From assembly GCA_036386395.1 (NCBI GenBank), contig DASVVU010000250.1, positions 1-11,416 of the forward strand: 11,416 nt of DNA. Direction: 5' to 3'. Position numbers and translations under genes: made by a program. This stretch comes from JAJKJG01 sp036386395 (GTDB lineage: Bacteria > Pseudomonadota > Alphaproteobacteria > Rhizobiales > Beijerinckiaceae). Positions 1 to 6,137 of this stretch are shown here, piece after piece. Within the stretch, counting starts at the first letter, position 1; each line of letters starts with the position of its first letter. The notes under the pieces are model-generated. The model was not told the DNA's origin. It worked only from the letters and a program-made list of their open reading frames with translations, and did no database searches.

Positions 1-70
1 ATGAGCTCCCCTCGCCCGACGCTCCCGGGGAAGACCCGGCCTCGTCAGCGGACGCAGAACACCGTGCGCG

Positions 71-89
71 GGGCCCGGCGGGCCCAAGT
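71..89 (+). terminator. Possible weak terminator hairpin of an upstream gene
   Basis: A GGGCC stem, a CGGCG loop and a GGCCC stem are followed by AAGTTT. The hairpin is strong but the T-tract is only three bases long, so intrinsic termination is uncertain. In DNA this GC-rich such palindromes also arise by chance. If real, it would end transcription of a gene lying to the left of the window. Confidence 0.2.
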
Positions 90-231
90 TTCGATCGGGT
101 TCGCTGTGCGCCCCGCGCACCCCTCGATCTCCTCCCTCCCATGCCTCGGGCCGACAAGGACCGCGAGAACGATGACGCACGAGTCCGTTCGGCCGCACCG
201 CTCCTCCGAGACGCGCCGCCAAGAAAACCGG

Positions 232-259
232 TTGCCCGCCCGGGGCGAACGGCTATTTT
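232..259 (+). promoter_or_regulatory. Candidate promoter for the plsX-fabH operon
   Basis: TTGCCC at 232-237 and TATTTT at 254-259 are separated by 16 bases; each box matches 4 of 6 bases of the sigma-70 consensus. The site lies about 45 bases before the plsX start at 303. The AT-rich -10 stands out in a GC-rich stretch. The rest of 1-302 shows no convincing gene: its open frames are Arg/Pro/Ser-rich and look like GC artefacts. Confidence 0.25.
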
Positions 260-302
260 CCGCCGTCCTCGCCGTCCCGCCCCGGAAAAGCGTTATCCCT
301 CC

Positions 303-1337
303 ATGACGAAGCCAGTGCGGATCTCGCTCGACGCCATGGGCGGCGACCACGGCCCCTCCGTCGTGGTGCCGGGCGCGGCGCTTGCGCTCGAGCGCCATCC
401 CGGCCTCGCCTTCCTCATGTTCGGCGACGAGAAGGTCGTCCGCCCGCTCCTCGATGCGACGCCGGCGCTGAAAGGCGCGGTCGAGCTTCGCCACACCGAC
501 GTTGCCGTGCGCATGGACGACAAGCCGAGCCAGGCCGTGCGCTCCGGGCGGCGCAATTCCTCGATGTGGCTCGCGATCCAGGCGGTGCGGGACGGGGAGG
601 CGGACGCCGCGGTCTCGGCCGGCAACACCGGCGCCCTCATGGCCATGGCCAAGATCTGCCTCAAGACCATGGCCCACATCGAGCGCCCGGCGATCGCGGC
701 CTTGTGGCCGACGCTCCGCGGCGAGAGCATCGTCCTCGACGTCGGCGCGACCATCGGGGCCGACGCCGAGCACCTGATCGACATGGCGATCATGGGCTCG
801 GCCATGGCCCGCATCCTGTTCGACATCGAGCGCCCGACCGTCGGCCTCCTCAACGTCGGCATCGAGGAGATCAAAGGCGTCGAGATGGTCAAGGAGGCGG
901 GGCGCATCCTGCGCGAGGCGGACCTGCCGGGCCTCGCCTATCACGGCTTCGTCGAGGGCGACGACTTGGGCCGAGGCACCGTCGACGTGGTCGTGACCGA
1001 GGGCTTCACCGGCAACATCGCGCTCAAGACCGCCGAAGGCACGGCAAAGCAGATCGGCGAGTACCTGCGGAGCGCCATGTCCCGGACTTTAAGCGCGAAG
1101 ATCGGCTACCTATTTGCCAGGCAGGCGTTCGACGCCCTCAAGGAGAAGATGGACCCGCGCAAGGCCAACGGCGGCGTGTTCCTCGGCCTCGAAGGCGTCG
1201 TCATCAAGAGCCACGGCGGCGCCGACGCCCTCGGCTTCGCGAGCGCCGTCGACATCGCCTACGACATGGCCCACTACGAGCTGATGCGGACGATCCGGGA
1301 CATGCTGGAAGAGACCCCGGCCATCGCCTCCGCCTGA
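303..1337 (+). CDS. plsX: Phosphate acyltransferase PlsX
   Basis: PlsX makes acyl-phosphate from acyl-ACP and phosphate, the donor PlsY uses to acylate glycerol-3-phosphate in phospholipid synthesis. It is a peripheral membrane protein. The 344-residue product has the usual family length and motifs: DAMGGDHGP at residues 10-18, SAGNTGA at 105-111, GFTGN at 234-238 and KSHGGAD at 302-308. The ATG at 303 is chosen because family members begin a few residues before the VRISLDAMGGD strand. The frame stays open upstream to an ATG at 141, but that extension is Arg/Pro-rich and unlike PlsX. No clear Shine-Dalgarno precedes 303. fabH follows 11 bases after the stop, so the two are surely co-transcribed. 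In many alphaproteobacteria a DUF177/YceD gene precedes plsX; none is visible in the 302 bases available. Confidence 0.96.
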   Translation: MTKPVRISLDAMGGDHGPSVVVPGAALALERHPGLAFLMFGDEKVVRPLLDATPALKGAVELRHTDVAVRMDDKPSQAVRSGRRNSSMWLAIQAVRDGEADAAVSAGNTGALMAMAKICLKTMAHIERPAIAALWPTLRGESIVLDVGATIGADAEHLIDMAIMGSAMARILFDIERPTVGLLNVGIEEIKGVEMVKEAGRILREADLPGLAYHGFVEGDDLGRGTVDVVVTEGFTGNIALKTAEGTAKQIGEYLRSAMSRTLSAKIGYLFARQAFDALKEKMDPRKANGGVFLGLEGVVIKSHGGADALGFASAVDIAYDMAHYELMRTIRDMLEETPAIASA

Positions 1338-1341
1338 AGGA
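1337..1341 (+). promoter_or_regulatory. Shine-Dalgarno site supporting the TTG start of fabH
   Basis: AAGGA overlaps the last base of the plsX TGA stop and sits seven bases before a TTG at 1349. No ATG or GTG in this frame gives a better N-terminus, and the TTG product begins ATIRSVVRGNGYYLP just as FabH proteins do. This site therefore decides the start and suggests translational coupling with plsX. Confidence 0.7.
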
Positions 1342-1348
1342 ATTTAGC

Positions 1349-2326
1349 TTGGCTACAATCCGCTCCGTCGTCCGCGGCAACGGCTATTACCTGCCCGAGC
1401 GGGTCCTGACCAACCAGGAGCTCGCCAAGATGGTCGACACCTCGGACGAGTGGATCCGGCAGCGCACCGGCATCGAGGAGCGCCACATCGCGGCCGACGG
1501 CGAGACCACCTCGATGCTCGGCCTGAAAGCGGCGGAACGCGCGCTCGCCGACGCCGGGCTCAAGGCGGACGACATCGACCTCATCGTCTGCGCGACCTCG
1601 ACGCCCGACTACACCTTCCCCTCGACCGCGACCCAGATCCAGGCCGGCCTCGGCATCCGCCACGGCGCCGCCTTCGACCTGCAGGCGGTGTGCACCGGCT
1701 TTGTCTTCGGCGTCGCGACGGCGGACAAGTTCCTGACCTCCGGCTCGCACAAGCGGGCCCTCGTCATCGGGGCCGAGACCTTCTCGCGCATCCTCGACTG
1801 GAACGACCGCACCACCTGCGTCCTGTTCGGCGACGGCGCCGGCGCGATCGTGCTCGAGGCCCAGCTCGGCGAGGGCACGCCGCAGGACCGTGGCGTCCTC
1901 ACCTCGCACCTGCGCTCCGACGGCACCCACCGCGACAAGCTCTACGTCGATGGCGGGCCGGGCTCGTCGAAGACCACCGGGTATCTCCGCATGGAGGGCC
2001 GCGAGGTCTACCGCCATGCGGTCAGCATGGTGACGGACGTGATCCATGACGCCTTCAAGACGACGCGCACCACGCCCGAGGACATCGACTGGTTCGTCCC
2101 CCATCAGGCGAACAAGCGCATCATCGACGCCACCGCCGAGAAGCTCGGCATCGCGCCCGAGAAGGTGGTGCTGACCGTGAACAAGCACGGCAACACCTCG
2201 GCGGCCTCGATCCCGCTCGCGCTCGGCGAGGCCCGGGCCGACGGGCGCATCAAGGAGGGCGACCTCGTCATGATCGAGGCCATGGGCGGCGGCTTCACCT
2301 GGGGCGCGGCGCTGATCCGCTGGTGA
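1349..2326 (+). CDS. fabH: 3-oxoacyl-ACP synthase III (beta-ketoacyl-ACP synthase III, KAS III)
   Basis: FabH condenses a short acyl-CoA, usually acetyl-CoA, with malonyl-ACP to start each round of type II fatty-acid synthesis in the cytoplasm. The 325-residue product has the normal length and an intact catalytic triad: Cys115 in AVCTGF, His252 in VPHQAN and Asn282 in NKHGNTSAAS. It also shows the N-terminal DEWIRQRTGI signature (residues 33-42) and the C-terminal GGGFTWGAALIRW ending. The start is a TTG supported by an AAGGA site seven bases upstream; in-frame sequence further upstream lies inside plsX and is an Arg-rich artefact. Pairing with plsX links initiation of fatty-acid synthesis with acyl transfer to phospholipids, an arrangement common in bacteria. 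Nothing suggests inactivation. Confidence 0.97.
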   Translation: MATIRSVVRGNGYYLPERVLTNQELAKMVDTSDEWIRQRTGIEERHIAADGETTSMLGLKAAERALADAGLKADDIDLIVCATSTPDYTFPSTATQIQAGLGIRHGAAFDLQAVCTGFVFGVATADKFLTSGSHKRALVIGAETFSRILDWNDRTTCVLFGDGAGAIVLEAQLGEGTPQDRGVLTSHLRSDGTHRDKLYVDGGPGSSKTTGYLRMEGREVYRHAVSMVTDVIHDAFKTTRTTPEDIDWFVPHQANKRIIDATAEKLGIAPEKVVLTVNKHGNTSAASIPLALGEARADGRIKEGDLVMIEAMGGGFTWGAALIRW

Positions 2327-2359
2327 CCGTTTTTATCGGGGGACGGCCTGCAAATCCCA

Positions 2360-2388
2360 TTGACCGCATGGACCCCTCTGAATAGCGT
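2360..2388 (+). promoter_or_regulatory. Candidate promoter of ihfA-merR
   Basis: TTGACC at 2360-2365 matches 5 of 6 consensus -35 bases. It is followed after a 17-base spacer by TAGCGT at 2383-2388, which matches only 3 of 6. A strong TTGAC with a relaxed -10 is common in alphaproteobacteria. The site lies in the 116-base gap between fabH and ihfA, an unusually AT-richer stretch, and suggests that ihfA-merR can be expressed separately from plsX-fabH. Confidence 0.4.
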
Positions 2389-2442
2389 TCCTTTTCAGAT
2401 AGATACGCGCAGTTGCTCAAATCAGCCGTTTGGGGGTGGCGA

Positions 2443-2754
2443 ATGGCGGGGCGCACGGTGACGCGGGCGGACTTGAGCGAGGCCGTGTACCAGAAGGTCG
2501 GCCTGTCGCGGACCGAATCGGCGGCCCTCGTCGAAACCGTCCTGACCGAGCTGTGCGACTGCCTCGCGGCCGGCGAGACGGTGAAGCTCTCCTCCTTCGG
2601 CTCCTTCGTGGTGCGCGACAAGGGCGAGCGCGTCGGGCGCAATCCCAAGACCGGCATCGAGGTGCCGATCGAGCCGCGGCGGGTGATGGTGTTCAAGCCC
2701 TCGAACGTGCTCAAGGCCCGCATCAACGGCCTCGAGGCCGACGAGACCGAGTGA
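2443..2754 (+). CDS. ihfA: Integration host factor subunit alpha
   Basis: IHF-alpha pairs with IHF-beta to bind and sharply bend DNA at specific sites, helping recombination, replication and transcription. The 103-residue product has the usual length and layout. There is an N-terminal helical dimerisation part (TRADLSEAVYQKVGLSR, residues 7-23), the KLSSFGSFVVRDK strand region at 48-60, and the beta-arm GRNPKTG at 65-71. Pro68 in that arm is the expected intercalating proline. The start is the ATG at 2443, preceded by the purine-rich TGGGGGTGG at 2431-2439; a TTG at 2413 would add ten residues not typical of the family. An alpha assignment over beta or HU rests on the IEPRRVMVFKPSNVLK ending and on the position between fabH and merR, where alphaproteobacterial ihfA is often found. 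The next gene starts 7 bases after the stop. Confidence 0.93.
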   Translation: MAGRTVTRADLSEAVYQKVGLSRTESAALVETVLTELCDCLAAGETVKLSSFGSFVVRDKGERVGRNPKTGIEVPIEPRRVMVFKPSNVLKARINGLEADETE

Positions 2755-2761
2755 GACGCCC

Positions 2762-3361
2762 GTGAGCCCTCTTGCCCCTCGCGAGCCGGCCCGCGCCGTG
2801 GACAAGAGCCCCGACGCCTTCCGGACGATCAGCGAAGTGGCCGAGGACCTCGACCTGCCGCAGCACGTGCTGCGCTTCTGGGAGACGCGCTTCTCGCAGA
2901 TCAAGCCGCTGAAGCGGGGAGGGGGGCGGCGCTACTACCGCCCCGACGACGTCGATCTCCTTAAGGGCATCCGCCACCTCCTCTACGGCGAGGGCTACAC
3001 CATCAAGGGCGTGCAGCGCATCCTCAAGGAGGACGGCGTCCGCTTCGTGCAGGGGATCGGCCGCGGCGAGGAGACCGCGGCGCCCCCCGCCGGGCGGGAC
3101 GGGGAAGCGGCCGGCCCGAGTCCGGACGAGAGCGAGGCGGACGGGCTCGGCGGGGCGGCGGCGGGCCCGCGGCAGGTTGCCAGCGCCCTGCCGGCCCCGC
3201 AGTCGCTGGCCCGGTCCGAGCCCCAGGCGCGGGCCGTGGGCCTGAGCGGCCACGACGCCGCCCGGCTCCGCGCGGCTATCGACGAGCTCCTCGAATGCGA
3301 GCGCGTCCTCGCGACGCTCAAGGCTCCGGCCCCGCAGGACGACGAGCTGCCGCCGGGGTGA
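2762..3361 (+). CDS. MerR-family transcriptional regulator
   Basis: This is a 199-residue regulator with an N-terminal MerR winged helix-turn-helix at about residues 20-90. Recognisable elements are TISEVAEDLDLPQHVLRFWE, the wing RRYYRPDDVDLL and GYTIKGVQRIL. Residues 100-160 are a Pro/Gly/Ala-rich linker, probably disordered. A short helical C-terminus (LSGHDAARLRAAIDELLECE) follows and could mediate dimerisation. No cysteine cluster or ligand-binding domain is present, so no effector can be named. It follows ihfA by 7 bases and is probably co-transcribed. The start is uncertain: GTG at 2762 is listed, but a second in-frame GTG at 2798 would give VDKSPDAFRTI, and as I recall the rhizobial homologues begin there. 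Its regulatory targets are unknown. Confidence 0.88.
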   Translation: MSPLAPREPARAVDKSPDAFRTISEVAEDLDLPQHVLRFWETRFSQIKPLKRGGGRRYYRPDDVDLLKGIRHLLYGEGYTIKGVQRILKEDGVRFVQGIGRGEETAAPPAGRDGEAAGPSPDESEADGLGGAAAGPRQVASALPAPQSLARSEPQARAVGLSGHDAARLRAAIDELLECERVLATLKAPAPQDDELPPG

Positions 3362-3377
3362 GCGCGAGCCAGATCGA

Positions 3378-3406
3378 TTGCCTCGGGCCGGACGAGGCCC
3401 TATATG
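3378..3406 (+). promoter_or_regulatory. Promoter of tRNA-Pro
   Basis: TTGCCT at 3378-3383 and TATATG at 3401-3406 are separated by exactly 17 bases. The tRNA begins 11 bases after the -10 box, which suits a transcript with a very short leader. The site starts just after the merR stop, so the tRNA probably has its own promoter and does not depend only on read-through. Confidence 0.6.
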
Positions 3407-3417
3407 GCGGCACACGT

Positions 3418-3495
3418 CGGAGCGTAGCGCAGCCCGGTTAGCGCACTAGTCTGGGGGACTAGGGGTCGCGAGTTCAAATCTCGCCGCTCCGACCA
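3418..3495 (+). tRNA. tRNA-Pro (anticodon GGG)
   Basis: This is a complete cloverleaf with encoded CCA. The seven-pair acceptor stem CGGAGCG (3418-3424) pairs with CGCTCCG (3485-3491), followed by discriminator A3492 and CCA 3493-3495. The anticodon stem CTAGT/ACTAG encloses loop CTGGGGG, placing anticodon GGG at 3453-3455, which reads CCC and CCU. The T-loop GTTCAAATC is standard. It marks the end of the plus-strand housekeeping block and faces the convergent minus-strand operon. tRNA 3' ends are common integration sites, but I saw no repeat of its 3' end in the window. Confidence 0.97.
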
Positions 3496-3590
3496 TTTAA
3501 CTATCTATATCTACCCAGTTTAAGGTGGGCTCTTGCTAGAATGGTGAGCGCATCGATTGTGGGTCATTTTGAGTTCAAGACGACTTATAA

Positions 3591-4772
3591 TCACGGGCGC
3601 CGGGCTTGGTCGGAGAGTGCCAACCGCACGCCCGCCCTTTCGATCGCCGCCTCGCGCGGGCTCGCCACCCGACAGGCGGCGAGGCCCTCCGGTTTCGTGA
3701 TCCATTCCGGCTCCCGACTCCAGGCCGCGCCCCAGGGACCGCAGCCCTGCGCGGGAGCCAGCGTGTTGCCCCAGGGGAATAGTCGCCCGTCCGGCCCGTG
3801 CAGGCCGAGCGACCAGGCCGCCTCGTCGACGATCCGCACGGGTGCCCCCGCGAGCCGCGAGGCGCGCTCGGCGACGCTCCCGGCGGCTGCGGCGTTCATC
3901 CTGCCGGACTCGTCCGCCTCGACGACGCCGAGCTCGGCGAGCTGGGCCGGGGTAAGGGGCGTCCGGGCGATGAAGCAGCCGGCCGCCGGCGTCTCGGTCC
4001 GCACCCGCGGGTCGCCCCGGTCGGCCGGCCGCAAGCCTCCTCGCCAGTGAGGAACGGGCGGGACCCAGCACATCTCGATCCCGATCCCCCGCAGCCGCGG
4101 CCCGTCCGCCTCGGCAACGATGCCGTCGGGCAGATCGGACGGCGGCGAGACCTCGGGGATCGGCGAGGTCAAGGCGTGGAGCAGGAGGCTCTCGGGCCGG
4201 GCGGGGGGACCCTCGTCCAGAAACGCTTCGAGGCGTTCGACCCGGTGCGGCGCGCTACCGGCCAGGGCCTCGACCGTCATTGCCTGCAGGCGGCGATAGA
4301 GCAGGCGGTCGCCCGGGAAAGCGCCCCGGGCGGTGCTGTCGGGGATGTCGGCGGCCTTCACCGCCCCGGCGAGGTCCACGGCCTTCAGGCGCAGAGCCGC
4401 CAGCAGGGCGGTGACGCGGATTTCCGGATCCGGGTCCTGCAGGGCCTGCCCTAGGACGGCCTCGATCTGCGGCGTGACGGGCCGGCGCTGGACGATCCAC
4501 CAGCGCAGGACCTGCCGGCGCGCCTCCACGTCCAATCCGGCATAGGCGCTCGCCTCCGGCGGCGGCTCGGGGCCCCGCCCTTCCAGGGAGGATCGCCCGG
4601 TGAGGAGATCGTGCACGTAGTGCAGCCGGGTACCGTCCGGGTGCGTGAAGGCGGCGAGGATCGGCTCGCCCCGGACGGGCCCTTCGTCCACCCAGTCGAG
4701 CCGCCAGCCCGCGGCCGTGAGCCGCCGGCGCAGGCCGGCGAAATCGCCGGGCGCATCAGAGGGCGCGGACAT
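3591..4772 (-). CDS. Protein with HEAT-like and degenerate FGE/SUMF-like domains
   Basis: This is the last gene of the minus-strand operon, 393 residues, with no signal peptide or membrane segment. Residues about 10-65 form an unrecognised N-terminal part rich in Trp, Asp and His. Residues about 100-140 (ALQDPDPEIRVTALLAALRLK) look like a HEAT-type helical repeat. Residues about 230-390 resemble the formylglycine-generating-enzyme/sulfatase-modifying fold: a VPP strand near 237, the CFIARTPLTPAQ segment (266-277), and RIVDEAAW-GLHGPDGRLFPWGN (about 313-336), which mirrors the family RLPTEAEWEYAARGG-GRxYPWGN. The later GNVWEW and RGGSW motifs are absent or eroded, so enzymatic activity is doubtful; a C-type-lectin-like binding fold is more likely. 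Its start overlaps the previous gene by 17 bases, implying coupled translation. The role is unknown; partner, adaptor or immunity protein for the giant upstream product are options. Confidence 0.8.
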   Translation of the reverse strand: MSAPSDAPGDFAGLRRRLTAAGWRLDWVDEGPVRGEPILAAFTHPDGTRLHYVHDLLTGRSSLEGRGPEPPPEASAYAGLDVEARRQVLRWWIVQRRPVTPQIEAVLGQALQDPDPEIRVTALLAALRLKAVDLAGAVKAADIPDSTARGAFPGDRLLYRRLQAMTVEALAGSAPHRVERLEAFLDEGPPARPESLLLHALTSPIPEVSPPSDLPDGIVAEADGPRLRGIGIEMCWVPPVPHWRGGLRPADRGDPRVRTETPAAGCFIARTPLTPAQLAELGVVEADESGRMNAAAAGSVAERASRLAGAPVRIVDEAAWSLGLHGPDGRLFPWGNTLAPAQGCGPWGAAWSREPEWITKPEGLAACRVASPREAAIERAGVRLALSDQARRP

Positions 4773-5508
4773 AGTCGAACATCCGGTCGGTGACCTCGCC
4801 CAGCGGCGCGCCGCCGAACCGGTGGAAGCGGATCCGCCCGAACCAGCCCAGGTCGCCCCAGCGGAGCTGGTCGTCCTGCAGCTTGTGAGGGAAGGTCGAA
4901 ACGGCGCTGCGGATCGCCGGGTCGACGTCCTCGGCCGAGGCGCCCGCCGCCGCGGCAGCCGCCAGATAGTGGATCAGGGCTTGCAGGTTGGGCCCGAACT
5001 CCTCGCCGGCCTTGAAGGCCCGCGGCTTGCCATAGGCGAAGGCCGCCGCCGGCCCGGGCAGGTCGTAGGCGATGGCGGCGAGCGCCGCCCGGAACCGCGC
5101 GCCGTCGCGCAGCCGCGAGGCGGCGGGAAGCGCCGCCGCCAGCAGCTCGGCGGCCTCGTCCTGCCGGGGGGCGAAGTCCTCTCGGCCGCAAACGGCGCAG
5201 GTGTTGGCCGCCGTCAGGACGTTGACCAGGATCGGACCGTTGGCGGGGCGAGCCTTGGCCAGGGCGGCGCCAACGCCGGTCCGGGCCAGATCGCGGACCG
5301 CGGCCGCCTTGAGCGCCGGCGTGGCCGCGCCCGGGCCAAGGAGCACTCCAACTCCCATGACGCAGTCGTCGCCGCGCAGCAGGGCGTTGTCGGGCGCGGT
5401 CTGCGGATCCTTCGCCTCCCGCACGAAGAAGCCGAGCTGCTCGAGCTGCTGGTCAATGACCGCCCGGTCGTCGAGCAGGGCCGGCCAGGAGAGGGGCATG
5501 TCGGACAT
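4756..5508 (-). CDS. Conserved-looking hypothetical protein of the giant-protein operon
   Basis: I do not recognise this 250-residue family. It is Ala-rich, soluble-looking and without a signal peptide. There are three cysteines, Cys49 and a single CxxC pair at 104-107 (NTCAVCGRED). One pair alone does not make a classical zinc finger unless the protein dimerises, but it could bind metal or be redox-active. The C-terminal 45 residues are rich in aromatic and basic residues (LRWGDLGWFGRIRFHRFGG). The start is the ATG at 5508; GGAAGGA lies 12 bases upstream, and an in-frame ATG at 5499 is an alternative. It begins 29 bases after the giant gene ends and overlaps the next gene by 17 bases, so all three are likely one transcript. 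Size and position fit an immunity protein, chaperone or loading adaptor, but no sequence feature proves this. Confidence 0.8.
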   Translation of the reverse strand: MSDMPLSWPALLDDRAVIDQQLEQLGFFVREAKDPQTAPDNALLRGDDCVMGVGVLLGPGAATPALKAAAVRDLARTGVGAALAKARPANGPILVNVLTAANTCAVCGREDFAPRQDEAAELLAAALPAASRLRDGARFRAALAAIAYDLPGPAAAFAYGKPRAFKAGEEFGPNLQALIHYLAAAAAAGASAEDVDPAIRSAVSTFPHKLQDDQLRWGDLGWFGRIRFHRFGGAPLGEVTDRMFDYVRAL

Positions 5509-5520
5509 GGACGGCGCTCA

Positions 5521-5527
5521 TCCTTCC
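5521..5527 (-). promoter_or_regulatory. Shine-Dalgarno site between the giant gene and the 250-residue gene
   Basis: Read on the minus strand, GGAAGGA lies in the 29-base gap after the giant gene stop and 12 bases before the ATG at 5508. The spacing is a little long, but there is no better ribosome site, and the short gap argues for co-transcription without an internal promoter. Confidence 0.4.
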
Positions 5528-5537
5528 CGCGGAATCG

Positions 5538-6137
5538 TCACGGCTGGCCCAGGATAACACCGGCCTTTGGGTCGAGATACGGAGCCGCCGCCGGGTGGCG
5601 GGCGGCGACCCTGGCGAAGAGGGCGCTCCAATCCGCCGCGCTCATCTTCGCCGGCGGGGCGATGAAGCGGATGCGGGCCAGGAGGTCCGGCCGGCCTCCC
5701 GCCGCCTTCGCGAGCTCGTCGGCCAGTGTCTCGATCTGCGCCGGGGTCAGGTGCGAGACGTCGACCAGAGGCGAAAGCGGATGGTTCACCGCCTGGCCGC
5801 CGACCTGCGGAGGATGCCCGAAGTTGGTGTGACTCGCCTGATGAATGAGCTGTTCGGCCTGGACCTTGGGATCGAAGGCCGGGCCGCCCGGACGGCCGGG
5901 CTGGTTGAGCACCACGGGCTGGCCCTTCTGGTCGGCCAGGATGTGCAGCCCTTTGCCGAAGGAAGAGGGCGCCTCTTCGACCCCGTAGCGGCCGCGGGCC
6001 AGGAAACCCTGCCGCTCGGCCAGGCGCAAGGGATGGATGTCGAATCTCTGGCCGACGATCTGTCCGGCGGGGGAAGCCCGCTTGGCCGCGTCCACAAGCG
6101 TCTGCGGGATCCACTGCACCATGTTCTCGAAACCGGC
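5538..6137 (-). other. Unrecognised C-terminal domain of the giant protein
   Basis: The last ~200 residues (about 1700-1898) follow a charged helical linker. They contain GRYGVEEAPSSFGKGLHIL, a Pro/Gly-rich stretch (QPGRPGGPAFDP) and a His-rich patch with HQASH at 1798-1802, which resembles HExxH with Gln for Glu. I know no family for it. In polymorphic toxins the C-terminal module is usually the active one, so this could be a second toxin domain or an interaction domain. Confidence 0.4.

Noticed and set aside
1..306. 101-codon open frame at the left edge
   Set aside because: Arg/Pro/Ser-rich, with no family resemblance. It ends by running into the plsX start codon in another frame and has no ribosome site.
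45..944. 299-codon minus-strand frame opposite plsX
   Set aside because: Asp/Arg/His/Gly-rich shadow of plsX with no motif.
566..1348. N-terminal extension of fabH reaching back into plsX
   Set aside because: The extra 261 residues are Arg/Gly/His-rich and overlap plsX in another frame. The AAGGA-supported TTG at 1349 gives a perfect FabH N-terminus.
3515..3535. CCCA...TGGG hairpin between the tRNA and the convergent operon, considered as a terminator
   Set aside because: Only four base pairs and no following T-run on either strand.
3470..3578. GAGTTCAA occurs in the tRNA T-arm and again at 3571-3578, considered as an attachment-site repeat
   Set aside because: Only eight bases match and the flanks differ. 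Too short to support an integration repeat.
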